DNA of 64,000 bases, taken from NCBI RefSeq assembly GCF_011386835.1, contig NC_088792.1, positions 224,901,894 through 224,965,893 of the forward strand, written 5' to 3'. Of the stretch, positions 22,050 to 33,039 are shown one piece after another. Origin of the DNA: Chrysemys picta bellii (taxonomy: Eukaryota; Chordata; Testudines; Emydidae). Under the pieces are notes generated by a model, which saw nothing but the letters and a program-made list of their open reading frames with translations, did no database searches and was not told the DNA's origin. How positions within the stretch are numbered: the stretch's first letter is position 1; the number at the start of each line of letters is the position of its first letter. A program made the position numbers and the translations under genes.

Positions 22050-23080
22050 TATAGGTGGGCAAAGATATATCTGTGCTGTGGCTCTTCAATTGTTCAGAAG
22101 CAGTGAAAAAATCCTGGTGAACATCAAGGCTGATGACTATCTTAATGGATAGGAGTTCAGACCTTCCCCCCCCCCCCCCACCCCCAGTGGAATGAGATGT
22201 GGAAATAGCAAATTCTTCAAAGTGCTTCCCTCTCCTTAGCAACAGCATCTCAGTCTTTCAGGGATGCATCTTCAGACAGCTGTTCTTCCAGTTGCTCACC
22301 TCAATCAAGCCCTTGGATCGTTGGGATATGGCGCTGTTTACTTCTGACGTAAAGGTGATGCAGAGCAGGGTGTTATCTGCAGTTTGTTGGCGTTTTAATC
22401 CATGCTGTTTTATAATTTTCCCTAGTAGCTTCATACAGATGAAGAACAGGATAGAGAAAACAGATCCCAGTGGGACTCCACAGAAAATGGTACTGGCGGT
22501 GGAAACTCTAGGTGTAGTCTGAGACTGAAGCTATCACATCACAATCAAATTAACCCCCTCCATGTCTCTGAGGTGGGATGGCAGGTTTCTACAGTCAGAC
22601 ACATCAAATGTAGCAGAGAGAACCAGCTCTATGAATTTGGATGTATGGCTGTTGTCCATGGCTAAGAGCAGTTCATCCACCAGTGTCATTAAATCATTCC
22701 TGTTCTGACGCCTGATTGGAAAGATCCAGGGTATTGGCAGAAATAGGTGGAATTGGCACCATCCTTTGGAAAGCTTCTCAAATATGTTGTTCAGAAATGG
22801 GAAGCAAGATTCCAGGAGGTAGATGGAGAGATTGGTTGCAATAAGTAATGATTTCATAAGTACTGGCTGGATCATGGTGTGCTTGTGGTGTGAGGGGAGA
22901 TTAATGGCCCAGCACCACCACCACAGGAGATGCTGCTGCCAATTTCAGGTAGTAAAGGTCCAAGAACTCTCATTTCCTAGCCAAGACCTAGAAGCACTAG
23001 TACAAAATGGATGCAATGGCAGGGACTTGGTTTCCCTGAAGCTTCTACAACTTCCTGTTTTAGAAATGGGTTGAATTCAA
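22050..23080 (-). pseudogene. L2-clade LINE reverse-transcriptase relic
   Basis: Minus-strand frames carry reverse-transcriptase landmarks in order. A block like Leu-Val-Asp-Glu-Leu-Leu-Leu-Ala-Met-Asp (near 22,680) is followed by a region where Ser-Ala-Thr-Phe-Asp replaces the usual Ser-Ala-Ala-Phe-Asp (near 22,600). Then comes a Pro-Leu-Gly-Ser-Val-Phe-Ser form of PQGSxLSP (near 22,470), and near 22,400 Thr-Ala-Asp-Asn-Thr in place of the catalytic Tyr-Ala-Asp-Asp-Thr. The C-terminal part ends near a Thr-Glu-Met-Leu block at 22,225. Stops, shifts and the loss of the second catalytic Asp make it dead. L2 is chosen over CR1 by the Leu-Leu-Leu-Ala-Met-Asp block; upstream limits are vague. Confidence 0.75.
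22166..22179. repeat. C14 run
   Basis: Fourteen C in a row followed by a second C5 tract, inside the L2 relic. Confidence 0.95.
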
Positions 23081-25130
23081 AGATGGTAGGTTACAGATTA
23101 CTGGACCATTGTCTGATTTCTCTTTCTTGGTGCCCTGAAAGGTTGTCTTTAGAGAGACAGGTGATATTCTCTCAGAAGTAAGCTGCTGGTTCTTCAAAGG
23201 GAGACCTACTGGGCTCTGGAGTGGAGTAGGGGTATTCCATGTTAATAAGGCCATTCACAGTCTGGAATAGTTCAGCAGAGAGTGAGGAGACGAGGAGAGC
23301 CACAACCTGTCCAAGACATAGAGGCATACTTCCTCACTATGCCATGTGAGGGCCCATGGCTAATGTTCAAACAGCCCGGTGGTGGAATCTTTCTAGTGCA
23401 CCAACACCACTGGAACCCACCACAGTTGCAACAATTATAGCTTACCCCACACATCCTGAGTGCTGGATGGAAAGTGAAAAATATCATGCAAATCCCACTT
23501 CTGATTCTTTGAAGTCACTTATGGCTGGAATATGCTCATACAGTATGTATTATACAGACTGGGATGCTGAGCAGCTGGAGTCTTCATTTGGGAAAGCAAT
23601 TCTATTAAATGAACAGCTCTGAATAGCACATGGAATGGGAATGAAGATATATTCATTTTATCTCTGTTTTATTTTCTCATTTTTGAGTGGAGCACTGTAT
23701 CCAAGGAGAGAATATTGCAAATTATTCAAAACTACAAAAAACATACTGAAGGGAAAAATCTGGGGTAACCAACCGGCATTATGATGGACTTGTAATAAAA
23801 ACCAAAGGGATTAAGGAAAGACTACACCTACTGGAAGAGAAACTGTTATACTTGGATCTATTGCACGAAATCCATTCTGCTGTGGTTAAAAATATCCTAA
23901 GAAAAGCTTCCTAGACTCTGGGAGAGGCGAAGAACCATATAATGTAGTGCACCATACACAATGCTTTGCAGTTCAGAAATTCCTTGGTCAGTGCCTAGAT
24001 ACTACCACAACAGGCACTAAAGAAAGGCCTCAGATAGACAGAGTAATTACTGTCTAAAGCTCTGGTTGTGCATTTCTTTCTCAGGTAAAATTCCCATCAG
24101 TCCCCTTACAAGTATTTCCTCAATTGGGACTTGCAAGTTCAGAAAAAAACCCACCATTTCTAAACAGTAGTCTTTATATATAATACAATTTTTATCCCTT
24201 GACATACTGTACAGAATATATAAATATCCCACATAGCTGAACAGAGTGCCCAGGGTTATTTGACCATGTGTAATGTAATGGAGTAAGAAAGGTGGTAGTC
24301 AATTCTCTTTTTTCCAAACAAAATAATAAAAAAAAATCAATTTCTCCTTAAAACTGACTTTATTCTGACTTTTTACTTCATTTTAAAAATGAGACATTGA
24401 ATTCTAAATTGAAAACAATATTCCTGTACATTACCATCCTGATCTGGTGCAGCTGGGGAGACTCCAAACAGTTTTGAATTTGTGAATATATTCAAAGAAG
24501 CTCTGAAATCACACTCAGTAATTTAATTAAAATAGATTAAAGCCTATGAACTATAACAAAAAACATCCCAGGAATCTTATGAGTGGAAGGAGTAAGGATA
24601 AAAGTTGTATAACAACTAGGACAAAATGTGTCCTTAGATCGTTGCCTTTTCTGTATATGTCCTTATTAAAAATGGCATGGATGGCTAAGAGGCATAACAA
24701 TATTTTTTAAAATTGTTGGATACATTTTTTCCAAGACTCGCCAATGTGAGTAAAAGTGACAGAATCAGACCAAAGGTCTGATGGATATGATTCCCTGGGT
24801 CTAGATGAAAATGGGGAAGTTAATTGTGGAAAGTGACAGTGTGTCTTCTGATGACGATTGAGGCAAAACACATAACATGCCAGGGATGTTGAGCATGCAA
24901 CTAAAGCAGTTTCCATATGAACTGAAGATCCAATTTGCCCATTCTTACTCACATTAGTATCTTACACCATGAGTAGTCCAATAGTCAGAGATGTAAAGAT
25001 AACTCAGAAACATAACACTGAGGCTTCAGGCTCTCGTACTTATAATTAATAATATTATATAGAAATATTTAGCAGGTTGCTTACTAATTTAATGCTAGTC
25101 TGACTCAGTTCATAATTGTTGAAAACTGTA
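23081..25130. other. Unassigned stretch
   Basis: The part up to about 23,490 may still belong to the L2 relic upstream region but shows no clear motif. The rest is AT-rich without a recognised gene or element. Confidence 0.35.
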
Positions 25131-25250
25131 ACAATATTGCCAGCCCCATGAGTCAGACCCCACAAAATCTTGAGATTTGCTAAAAATCATGAGAATTTTT
25201 TTAACCAAAAGCTGCATTGGTCCGTCTTTTGAATTCTCTCACCCTATCCC
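25131..25250. mobile_element. Fragment of an ATTGCCA-end element
   Basis: The sequence acaatattgccagcc and then aaatcttgagatttgc and aaaatcatgagaattt form the repeated atcatgagattt motif of a DNA transposon family familiar from turtles. A second worn end in inverted orientation lies at 29,400-29,490. Whether they are one element split by later insertions is unproven. Confidence 0.4.
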
Positions 25251-25821
25251 CAGTTTGTGTATGACAATTTCATTGCCAACTTTCCCAAATTTATTGAGTA
25301 CGGCAATTCTTGCCTCCACTACATAAGCTCTTGCGGCTGCCTGATTGTTCAAAGCATCCAACTTCTCCTGTCTTGTAACTTCCTTATATGGGGTCAGCAA
25401 CTTTTATAGCCTTCTGTAGGGCCCTACAGGCCTAGAACCCAAGCCTGAATAGCTGGCAGCTGTTAGCTCCATGCTGCCACCTAGCAGCAGCTGTAATCAT
25501 CTTGTATTCCACTGTCATTACCTACTGTGGAAAACAGACCACGGGACATCTCAGACTTTAACGCCAGAAAGGACCATCGTGATCGTCTAGTCTGACCTGC
25601 ATATTCCAGGCCACAGAACCTCGCCCACCACTCCTGTAATAGACCCCTAATCTCTGGATGAGTTACAGAAGTCCTCAAATTGTGATTTTAAGATTTCAAG
25701 TTACAGAGAATCCACCATTTACACTAGTTTAAACCTGCAAGTGACCTATGACCCAGACTGCAAAGGAGGGCAAAAAAAACCCAAGGGTCTCTGCCAATCT
25801 GACCTGGAGGAAAAATTCCTT

Positions 25822-26625
25822 TGTAGCGGAGGCAGAGGCAGAGTGGCCTCCTGACGCAGACAGGATGGAACCACTCCCAGCTCCCTGGTGGATAGAGCCA
25901 GGCTGGGCCCACCCCTTGTACTGGAAACAGAGGGGCAGAACAAGAAGTACAAGAGATAGAGACTCCAGCTCAGTTGAGGAAGAGCCAGGGAAGGAGTTGG
26001 ATGCTGCTGCCTTGCTGCTGGCCCCTGAACCAGGGACTGAGCTGTATCAACCCTGCCTCTGGAGGAATATCCGGAGGAGCTGCCACCTGGCGAATATCTG
26101 GAAGAGCTGCTGGAACTGCTGGCAGCTGAGTACCCTGAGGGCCCAGGAGCGACGAACTCTACAACCAGGTAGGGGTAGGAAGTAGTCCGTGGAAACCAGA
26201 CATTCGTCCAATTGTGTTTGCTGAAGCCATGGTCAGCATGTTTTGGCAGGATCCCTACTGACCCAGTGGTGGGATTCTCTGTCATTGTCAGGGCGCTGGG
26301 CTGGGACCCAGGGAAATGGGGGGCTCGAATTCCCCTACCCCCTGCTGCCAACCCCACCCCTGGGTGGCAGCCGCCTATCCACTTTAAGCCAAACAACCTG
26401 TGTTTGTTTGCTGTCTGCCCCAGCCAGGGAGCTGGGCCACAGACTGCTTTTGCTCTGTCTCAGCCAGAGAGGCTGAGCCTGACTATGTTCCTGCCTGTCC
26501 CAGCCAGCTACAGACTGTTACTGGTGCTAATCCCCGATGATCGGCTCTCAGCCACTAGGTGGCATAGTTAGGCGCAGTGGCCTCCCGCTGACGCATACAG
26601 GGAGGAACCACTCCAAGCCATTACA
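25822..26625. mobile_element. 804-bp solo LTR or miniature retroelement nested in CR1
   Basis: It begins TGTAGCGG and ends GCCATTACA, with tcctt duplicated on both sides (25,817-25,821 and 26,626-26,630) inside CR1 sequence. Unusually, a direct repeat of about 43 bases (agtggcctcc, tgacgca, ggaaccactcc) sits near both ends (25,839-25,881 and 26,572-26,616). Either this is an LTR with internal repeats, or a small element with terminal direct repeats of 60-70 bases. The 216-codon minus and 145-codon plus frames inside overlap on opposite strands and show no motif, so I do not call proteins. Ser/Gly-rich coding is an artefact of a gga/agc-rich stretch. Confidence 0.8.
26281..26341 (+). repeat. 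tRNA-like segment with B-box
   Basis: The bases gctgggctgggacccag form a five-pair stem with a six-base loop, in the place of an anticodon arm. About 13 bases on, ggctcgaattcc resembles a B-box (GGTTCGANTCC). The acceptor arm is not formed, so this is at best a decayed tRNA or tRNA-derived SINE head inside the 804-bp element. Confidence 0.25.
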
Positions 26626-26900
26626 TCCTTCCTGACCCCAAATATGGCAATCAGTTAGACCCTGAGCATGTGGGCAAGACCCACCACCCATACACCTGGG
26701 AAAGAATTCTCTGTAGTAACTCACAGCCCTCCCAATCTAGTGTCCCATCACCAGCCACTGGAGATATCTGCTGCGAGCTATCGCAGATCGGCTACATGCC
26801 ATTGTAGGCAGTCTCATCATACCATCCTCTCCATAACTTATCAAGCTCAGTCTTGAAGCCAATTAGGTTTTTTGCTCCCACTGCTCCCCTGGGAAGTCCC

Positions 26901-27205
26901 ACCTGCACGGGTCTGACAGACAACTGCCTCATGGTTTCTGAATGGCTCCCTGCACTATATAAACCAAAGGAGCATTCCAGAAAGTGTCCAGGCAACAATG
27001 TGGATTTTCTGAGACTGCCATGACCGTTCCTGGCTCTTGGCTTTGCCTTCTGACTCAAACCCTGAAACCTGACTTAGACTCTCACCCTTGGTATTGAGCC
27101 TAGCCTGGAGCCTGATTACACACTCATTTGCTACTCCCTGCCTCAGGTTTACCCTGCTCTGACTCTTGGTCCTGAGTGCCTGCATTGGGATCCTGACACC
27201 TTCTT
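26901..27205 (+). mobile_element. LTR-like fragment with TATA box
   Basis: tatataaa (26,956) is followed by ggagcattccagaaagtg and then by repeated ctgactc/ccctgacc-type units, a layout I associate with turtle gypsy-type LTRs. Neither end could be fixed. Confidence 0.45.
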
Positions 27206-27623
27206 CCAAAACTCATGTTTGTACATCTGACTGTCATGCAAATTGGTCTCTCTAAATTATGCTGATATCTGGTCCATGTACTGTGTCTTTGACCTCCCCC
27301 TGGGTCGTCTTCCATCCACAGTCATTGCAAGGGCCATCTGGTCATCATCCTACCAATATAACTCTCAGGTCTCCCACTGGACATGTCCATATCAATGTAC
27401 CCTAGCCTCCCTCAGTTTGTCTTTAGCTGGGGCAACCCGCAATAGGCTGCTCCCAACCTTTCATTTCCTATTCTGGAGTGTCCAACCATCTGACTATTTC
27501 AACATCTTCATTTCTGTGGGGGAGAGTGTGCTGATTTCTTTTCTTTTGGCTGGCCAAGTCTCTGTTCTGCACACTAAGATAGGTTGGATTGTATTACAGT
27601 TTTATACACTTTATCTTTTAACT
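27206..27623. other. Unassigned, possibly the 3' region of the RTE relic
   Basis: It lies directly downstream (minus sense) of the RTE-like coding relic. The 164-codon plus frame at 27,243-27,737 runs antisense into that relic and is not considered real. Confidence 0.3.
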
Positions 27624-28400
27624 TTATGGCATTTTTTTATCACAGAGAATTGGGGTCAGCTCCTGCCATTTACACCAAGCCATTTGGGTATGATGCTGGG
27701 CATCACTCAGGAGGGCACCATTGTCAACAACCACTGATCCTATGTGTTTAAATTCTTTCACTCTTCTAAGCATTCTGCTTGTAATATCCTTTATGGTGGG
27801 TCCTCCTCCCTCAGTTATCATAGCCTCAGTCTTACCAAAGTTCACTCTAAGTCCTGCCTGCTCGAAACTGTGTTGCCACTCTTCAAAGTTAATTTGCAGG
27901 GTTTCACAATCTTTGCCATATATCACTAAATCATCAGTGAACAGCATATTACAAGGCTTTGTATATTCTCACTTATCACATCTAAGACAACAGCAAACAA
28001 AAAGGGGCTCAATGCTGACCACTGGAGCAGGCCAATGTTGACAGAACATTATTTGCTGTAGCCCTTTTGGTTTTGACGTGGTAGTCACTCCATCAAACAT
28101 GTCCTGGATAAGATGGACATATCTTTTTGGCACACATCTCTGTCACAAACTCTGCAACTAATTCTCTTGGTACATGATCATATGCCTTCTCCAAGCCCAC
28201 AAAGACCATCCCCAGATGCCATCTCATTTCTCTGAACCTCACACAGCTCTAAGCTTCTTCCAGTCAGTGTTCCAACTTGCATATCCCAGCTTACTCATTC
28301 GTGTCTTTAACTTTAGCTGCCCTTGCCCAGTTACAAAAGTCAGGCCAGGCTGTTGTACGTCACTTGTGAGGAATGCCCTAACCCGCTAAGGTACATATAA
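27624..28400 (-). pseudogene. RTE-like LINE reverse-transcriptase relic
   Basis: Minus-strand frames show, in order, Val-Gly-Leu-Glu-Lys-Ala-Tyr-Asp (28,195 region; the family has Val-Asp-Leu-Glu-Lys-Ala-Tyr-Asp), a worn middle, then Leu-Phe-Thr-Asp-Asp-Leu-Val (27,930) with both catalytic aspartates. A Val-Asn-Phe-Gly-Lys-Thr-Glu-Ala-Met block, a Phe-Lys-His-Ile-Gly-Ser-Val block and a terminal Leu-Cys-Asp-Lys-Lys-Met-Pro follow. The 107-codon frame at 27,624-27,947 covers the second half. The first half is out of frame and has lost the first catalytic Asp (Gly instead). RTE is preferred over CR1 because of the LEKAYD and LCDKKMP blocks. Confidence 0.75.
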
Positions 28401-28584
28401 ATTGGACATCATTTCACATAAGCATATCTTCTTTATAGGTCAGCTGTCCAAGATGACACCCTTGGTTTGAAATCGGAGTTTCCATTCTCTCCGGTGAGCT
28501 GCCAACTCAGGCTACTGAAACCCACCTGCCCCAGCAAGACTTTTTTAAGGTGGTCTTTATTTGTTTTGACATCCTTGTCATAGG

Positions 28585-28713
28585 GCTTGGGGCATTTTGA
28601 TAGCAGCCTTCAACTACCTAAAGGGGGGTTTCAAAGAGGACGGAGGATGAGATGACCTCCTGTGGTCTCTTCCAGCCCTAATCTTCTATGATTCTATGAT
28701 TTTATAGAGGTAG
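28585..28713 (+). mobile_element. CR1 LINE 3' end with ATTCTATG tail
   Basis: gatagcagccttcaactacc, then ggggtttcaaagaggacgga, then gtctcttccagccctaatct, ending in tctatgattctatgatt. This is the diagnostic CR1 terminus (octamer repeats instead of poly-A). Extreme 5' truncation. Confidence 0.85.
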
Positions 28714-29399
28714 CTGTGCCACCAGCTACCCAACCATGCCCTGCTGAGAAATGCTACCAGTTGGTCCACAACTGCTTATTAGATATTTGCAGCTGTCCTG
28801 TTTCTGCAGGATGTTCCCCTATCTGCCACCTGGGAATGTGCCTGATGGGTGTTGGTCCAGATTCTCTCTAAACCCCCAAATTCTAATTCTATGTGCTGTC
28901 CCCCTGCCAATTTAATTCTTCCCCTCAACCCCAAATCAATTTTGTTCCCTTCAGTTCTCATCATAAGTTCTGCCCCTCAGCTCCCACATCTGCCCAGACC
29001 TGAACCAGCTCCAGCCTCCATACCAATTCTGCCTCCCACTACTGCTCCAATCAGTTCTACTTCCCTACATCCAAACTCACTTCTCCTCCTGGGGTTCTTT
29101 ATCATGCTCTCCCAGACCTGGGGCAGCAGCTGTGCCAGGGTTCTGCTCTCCCCCTTCCCAGGTCTACTGTTGTAGAGATGGAGAGAGGATCACAGAAGAG
29201 CCAACCCATTGTACATAGGAGGAGAAGGAGAAGGGATCAAGGCCGCCCTGAACTGTTTGGTTCTTTATGCTCCCCTCTTTTAAGAATGGTGTCTGCTTCA
29301 GAGAGAAATGGGGAAAGTTTTGTTCCCTGCAGCCACCCGAATTGGCTGCTTTTCCTCAGAAGGGTAAGGTCCCCAATCAGAGGTGACTTTTCCTCAAGG
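28714..29399. other. Pyrimidine-rich stretch, likely repeat-derived
   Basis: Between 28,860 and 29,100 degenerate C-rich units (ctgcccctcagctccc and variants) recur at roughly 40-50 base spacing. No gene; the 108-codon frame is low-complexity. Confidence 0.35.
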
Positions 29400-29490
29400 C
29401 TGGGCTGAAATTCATGAGAGGAGACTGACTCCAGCCTTGGCCAAGATACCCAGGACTCGAAGAAATCAGGAGATTTGGGAACACTATTGT
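29400..29490. mobile_element. Inverted end of an ATTGCCA-type element
   Basis: attcatgagaggagac and gaaatcaggagatttgggaa, ending acactattgt, resemble the inverted form of the end at 25,131. See the finding on 25,131-29,490. Confidence 0.35.
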
Positions 29491-30698
29491 AAACAGCACT
29501 GAGGAAATGTGCACATGTTAAGATTTAAATTGCCAACAAGTTGTTCAGGGCTGTAATGTGAAAACTCAAAATTCTTCATGGAATATAAATTTGGTGTGGT
29601 TATCATTCTCCCCAGAAAAAAATCCAAAAATTATATCATCCTTCAAACTAAGGCTGTGTAAATTGAAATGAAATGAGCAGCTATTTCCATATTACTGAAC
29701 AGCTCTATAACAACAGCACTAATCTGAATGGAAGGCCTTTCAAAGATGCTTTCAAGTTGTGCATGGGTCTCACATAGGCATAAGTTGTCCAACACTAATA
29801 CCATGACAAGAATAATAATACTTCCATGCACACTAAGAACTAATAAAACAGAAACATTGCATGGCTCATGCTGTCCTGTTTTTTCTAAGAAAGTCAATTC
29901 TTTCTATATCCATCACAGATCAGCCCCTCATTCCTCCTAGAATTTTGTTTTCAAGGAAGAATGATGAATAGAAAAAAGTATATACACTTAAGGCCAGATT
30001 CTAATCCCCTTCTCATACCGAATAGTAACTTTCTATACCAATTGATTTCAGTGAGAAAACTCGAATATTAACCTATTCAATATGAGTAAGGATATTGGAA
30101 TCTGGCTAAAAGAAAGAAACGAAAATATCACTTCAATATATTTTGGCAAATTAAAAAGCTCTTCCAAATCCAGACAGATCAAATTGCTGAACAACTTCTA
30201 GAATTGGCTTCAGACTTCTAGAATTCAGACTTCAAGAATTGGCCTGCCACACCATGAAAAACCAGTAGCACGTGAAATTGTTGTACCACAGTTTCATCTC
30301 TGTTTTATCTGTGTCTGTATTCAACTGTATGCTTCTTGGGCCTGACAACTTGTTATTATACTACATGTTTATATAGAACAAACACATAAAGAAGCATCCC
30401 ATAATTCTCTAGCATAAATTGCAGCTCTAAATTTTAATTTAATTTAATGTAGGTCCTACATTATTTTCATTTTACACAAAATAATGCTAAAGAGATTCCA
30501 TGGTTTCTCAAGGCAGCAAGCAATCCCCCATTAGATTTAAAGCACACACATAACAAAAGTTGGTTTACTGATAGCTATATAGTGTCTGATTCTGCAGCAC
30601 ATAAGATAGAAGTCCCACTGATTTCACTGGGACTACTGATCACAGGACTGCAGAAAAAAAAAGTGTTTTGTTTTTGAGCTACCTCCAGAATATGCTAG
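29491..30698. other. Unassigned AT-rich stretch
   Basis: No gene. A short tcccactgatttcactggga palindrome at 30,615-30,634 belongs to the cccattgacttcaatggg class of hairpin MITEs. Confidence 0.4.
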
Positions 30699-31650
30699 TG
30701 TTACAGATTAACACGAACTGCATCCCCATTTCGCCTTGGTGTCTCGGTTGCCTCTTATTGAAGTCCTGCTTTCCAGCAGTAGCCCCTGTAGTAGAAAGAG
30801 GACCTGAGACTTAAAGCCTTGTAGCAGAGGCCTGAGGCCTGGGCTAAAGTAGTGGTCAAAACTTTGATGGTATAAAGCAAAGTCAGGCTGTGAGCTAGGC
30901 AGGCCCTGCTCACAATCTGGCAAGAATTCTGATATTGCAGAAACACACATTCCTAAGAAGTTTTCAACTAACAATAATCACACCTCAGATTAACCTCATT
31001 TGCTATGATACTGCCTAGGCACAGGCCATGTACCCAAACACATTCCAGAAGGGTGGTACCAGAACACCTTGACACCAACTTATTTCCCAAAAGATAACAG
31101 GAACACACTCACCCATCTTAAAGATAAGGTTAGGATGACAGCATGATGGATAGAGATGTTTTGCTCAAACCAACAGATAGAAGGCAATGGGTGGCACTCA
31201 GATAGGTCAGAGGGGCAATACACAACTTGTTTGTATTGGTGTATAAAGAGGCATCTCAGAGGGAGCATCTTTGGCGAGCGGAGGGTGGAATGGAAAGTCC
31301 AGCCATTCACTGATCTGCGTCCATTGTCACAAGCATACATGCCTTAGTATCCTTATAGACTCTGCCAGGTGCTATTACCGTGCTTCATCGACAATAAACC
31401 TGGCTAGGTGCCTTCGTACCTTAACAGATCTTGTGGTCATTGGGAGGTTCACTCATGGTCTGCTGTGCCAGCTGTCTGTGCAGAGCTGGGACAGCACACA
31501 GGGAGAAAACACACATGCAGCCAAACATCTGACGAAAGCCCCCTGCTCTGCCCTGAGGGTAATCTATTATCCAGGCTTTTCTAAAGCCAAACCAGGGTAG
31601 ATGCCTCCATTCATAGACCTTGGTAGGTTGGCAGGGCCCTGGCTGTGGCA
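30699..31650 (+). mobile_element. LTR-like retroelement segment, boundaries unresolved
   Basis: A TATA-type gtataaagag (31,241) and an AATAAA (31,393) lie about 150 bases apart on the plus strand, as in a U3-R junction. They are followed by a U5-like accttaacagatcttgtggt and leader-like sequence (ctgggacagcacac, tgacgaaagccccctgc). A possible start is TGTTACAG at 30,699. No matching target duplication was found. ERV origin is inferred; no gag or pol frame follows. Confidence 0.5.
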
Positions 31651-32566
31651 TACCTGCCTGATCTTCTCCTGAGATGGAATGACCAATATGGATTCTTCAG
31701 ACAAGCAGCTCTTTATTAAGAAGTTAAACAGAGATAAATGATGATTTATAAACAATCATAAACAAATCGCTAGTCATATCTAAGCTTTAGCTTCCCTACA
31801 AGCTAAGGTGGATAGGATTTCCTCTTGAGTTACAGGAATAGAACTGAACCAACTCATGTTCTCTTAGAAAACAAAGATCCCCCTGTGACTCACTCTGGTC
31901 ACAGTTGTCTGCATCTGCTGCTGACCTCCTAGCCTGTCTTCTCCCAAGTGAGACAGTCTGTGACGCTGTCTTCACTAATAAAACATGGTGTGATTGTACT
32001 ACAAGATACCAAGTGTGAGTGAGCCATCTTGTTGTAAAGTTCTACTGGAGACATGGTTTTTCTATGATGGTTAGGCCAGGTCAGCTGTGGATGGGGGGTA
32101 CTGCCTGTACCTTTCCTTTAGTAGGATTTTACAGCTCAATGCCTAACACACATTAGTTCCCTTGCTATAAAATACACACATTTTGGCAGTTAAGGCATAG
32201 CCAGTGTCTCTCTTGAGAAGCAGAGAGGCCTTGCTATTCTACCAGGAATCTATTACCATATTGCTCAGTAGTTTTCTTTGTTTCAGGGTCCAGGTAGAAT
32301 CCCTCTCAATGCCTCTTCTAACTATTCCCAGTCAGCTAGAGCATCCTTCAGGGCTTATCAAGGAAAATGCCCCTGTGATAGATGCTCCAGTTTTGAGTGG
32401 TTAGTTGCAATTCATTAAGCCTGAACATCTCAATTACTTTTTTCATGGCTGTGTTTCCTCCATGGGCTGGCATGTTGAAACTGTCTGAGCTGGTGTGGGG
32501 GGTGGGGCAGGCATCCACCTTATTAGTTTATCAGTCAAAGAAATCGAGCACACAAGTTATATTTTC
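31651..32566. other. Unassigned stretch
   Basis: No gene. It may hold more LTR-type sequence but I could place no ends. Confidence 0.35.
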
Positions 32567-32574
32567 AATATAGA

Positions 32575-32984
32575 CAGGGCCGGTGCAAGGAAGTTTCGCG
32601 CCCTAGGTGAAACTTCCACTTCGCCCCCCGCCCCCCAGCCCTGTGGCAGCTCCCTGCCTCCCCCCGCCCTGAGGCGCCCCCCCCAGCAGCGCCCCCCCCC
32701 GGGGAGCCGTGCAGCAGCTCCTCACACCAGCTCACCTCTGCTCCACCTCCTCCCCGAGCACGCTGCCCCCGCTTTAATTCTCCTCCCCTGCCAGGCTTGC
32801 GGCGCCAAACAGCTGATTGGCGCTGCAAGCCTGGGAGGCGGGAGAAGTGGAGCGGCGACCGCGCGCTCAGGGAGGGGGCGTAGGAACGCTGTAAAAAAAG
32901 ATTGGGGGCACCGCTTTTTGGCACCCCCAAATCTTGGCGCCCTAGGCAACCACCTAGTTTGCCTAAATGGTAGCACCGGCCCTG
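32575..32984. mobile_element. hAT element, 410 bp, perfect 8-bp target duplication
   Basis: The ends cagggccggtgcaagg and tagcaccggccctg are inverted repeats (CAGGGCCGGTGC), and aatataga flanks both sides (32,567-32,574 and 32,985-32,992). A second inverted pair, gccctaggtg and cgccctaggca, lies just inside. The interior is strongly GC-rich with C runs, and the three long overlapping ORFs here (up to 186 codons) are composition artefacts spanning element and flank. The 60,014 element has the same outer ends. Confidence 0.93.
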
Positions 32985-33039
32985 AATATAGATCAAAATA
33001 TGCAAATAATGCAGAGATACCTATTGCCACATTGACACA

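Larger units (their letters stand above)
25550..26900 (-). mobile_element. CR1 LINE 3' portion, split by a solo LTR
   Basis: The left part (ctttaacgccagaaaggacc, gatcgtctagtctgacctgc, aatccaccatttacactagt) and the right part (tcctgaccccaaatatggca, attctctgtagtaactcaca, gcagatcggctacatgccat) are consecutive pieces of one CR1 3' region read on the minus strand. They are continuous once 25,822-26,625 and one tcctt copy are removed. It is the non-coding end plus the last few ORF2 codons and has no reverse-transcriptase core. Its 5' limit is near 26,900, where a different element begins. Confidence 0.85.

Noticed and set aside
25746..26396. 216-codon minus-strand ORF overlapping a 145-codon plus-strand ORF
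   Set aside because: Both lie across the junction of CR1 and a nested LTR-like insertion, so the reading frame cannot predate the insertion, and neither has a recognisable domain.
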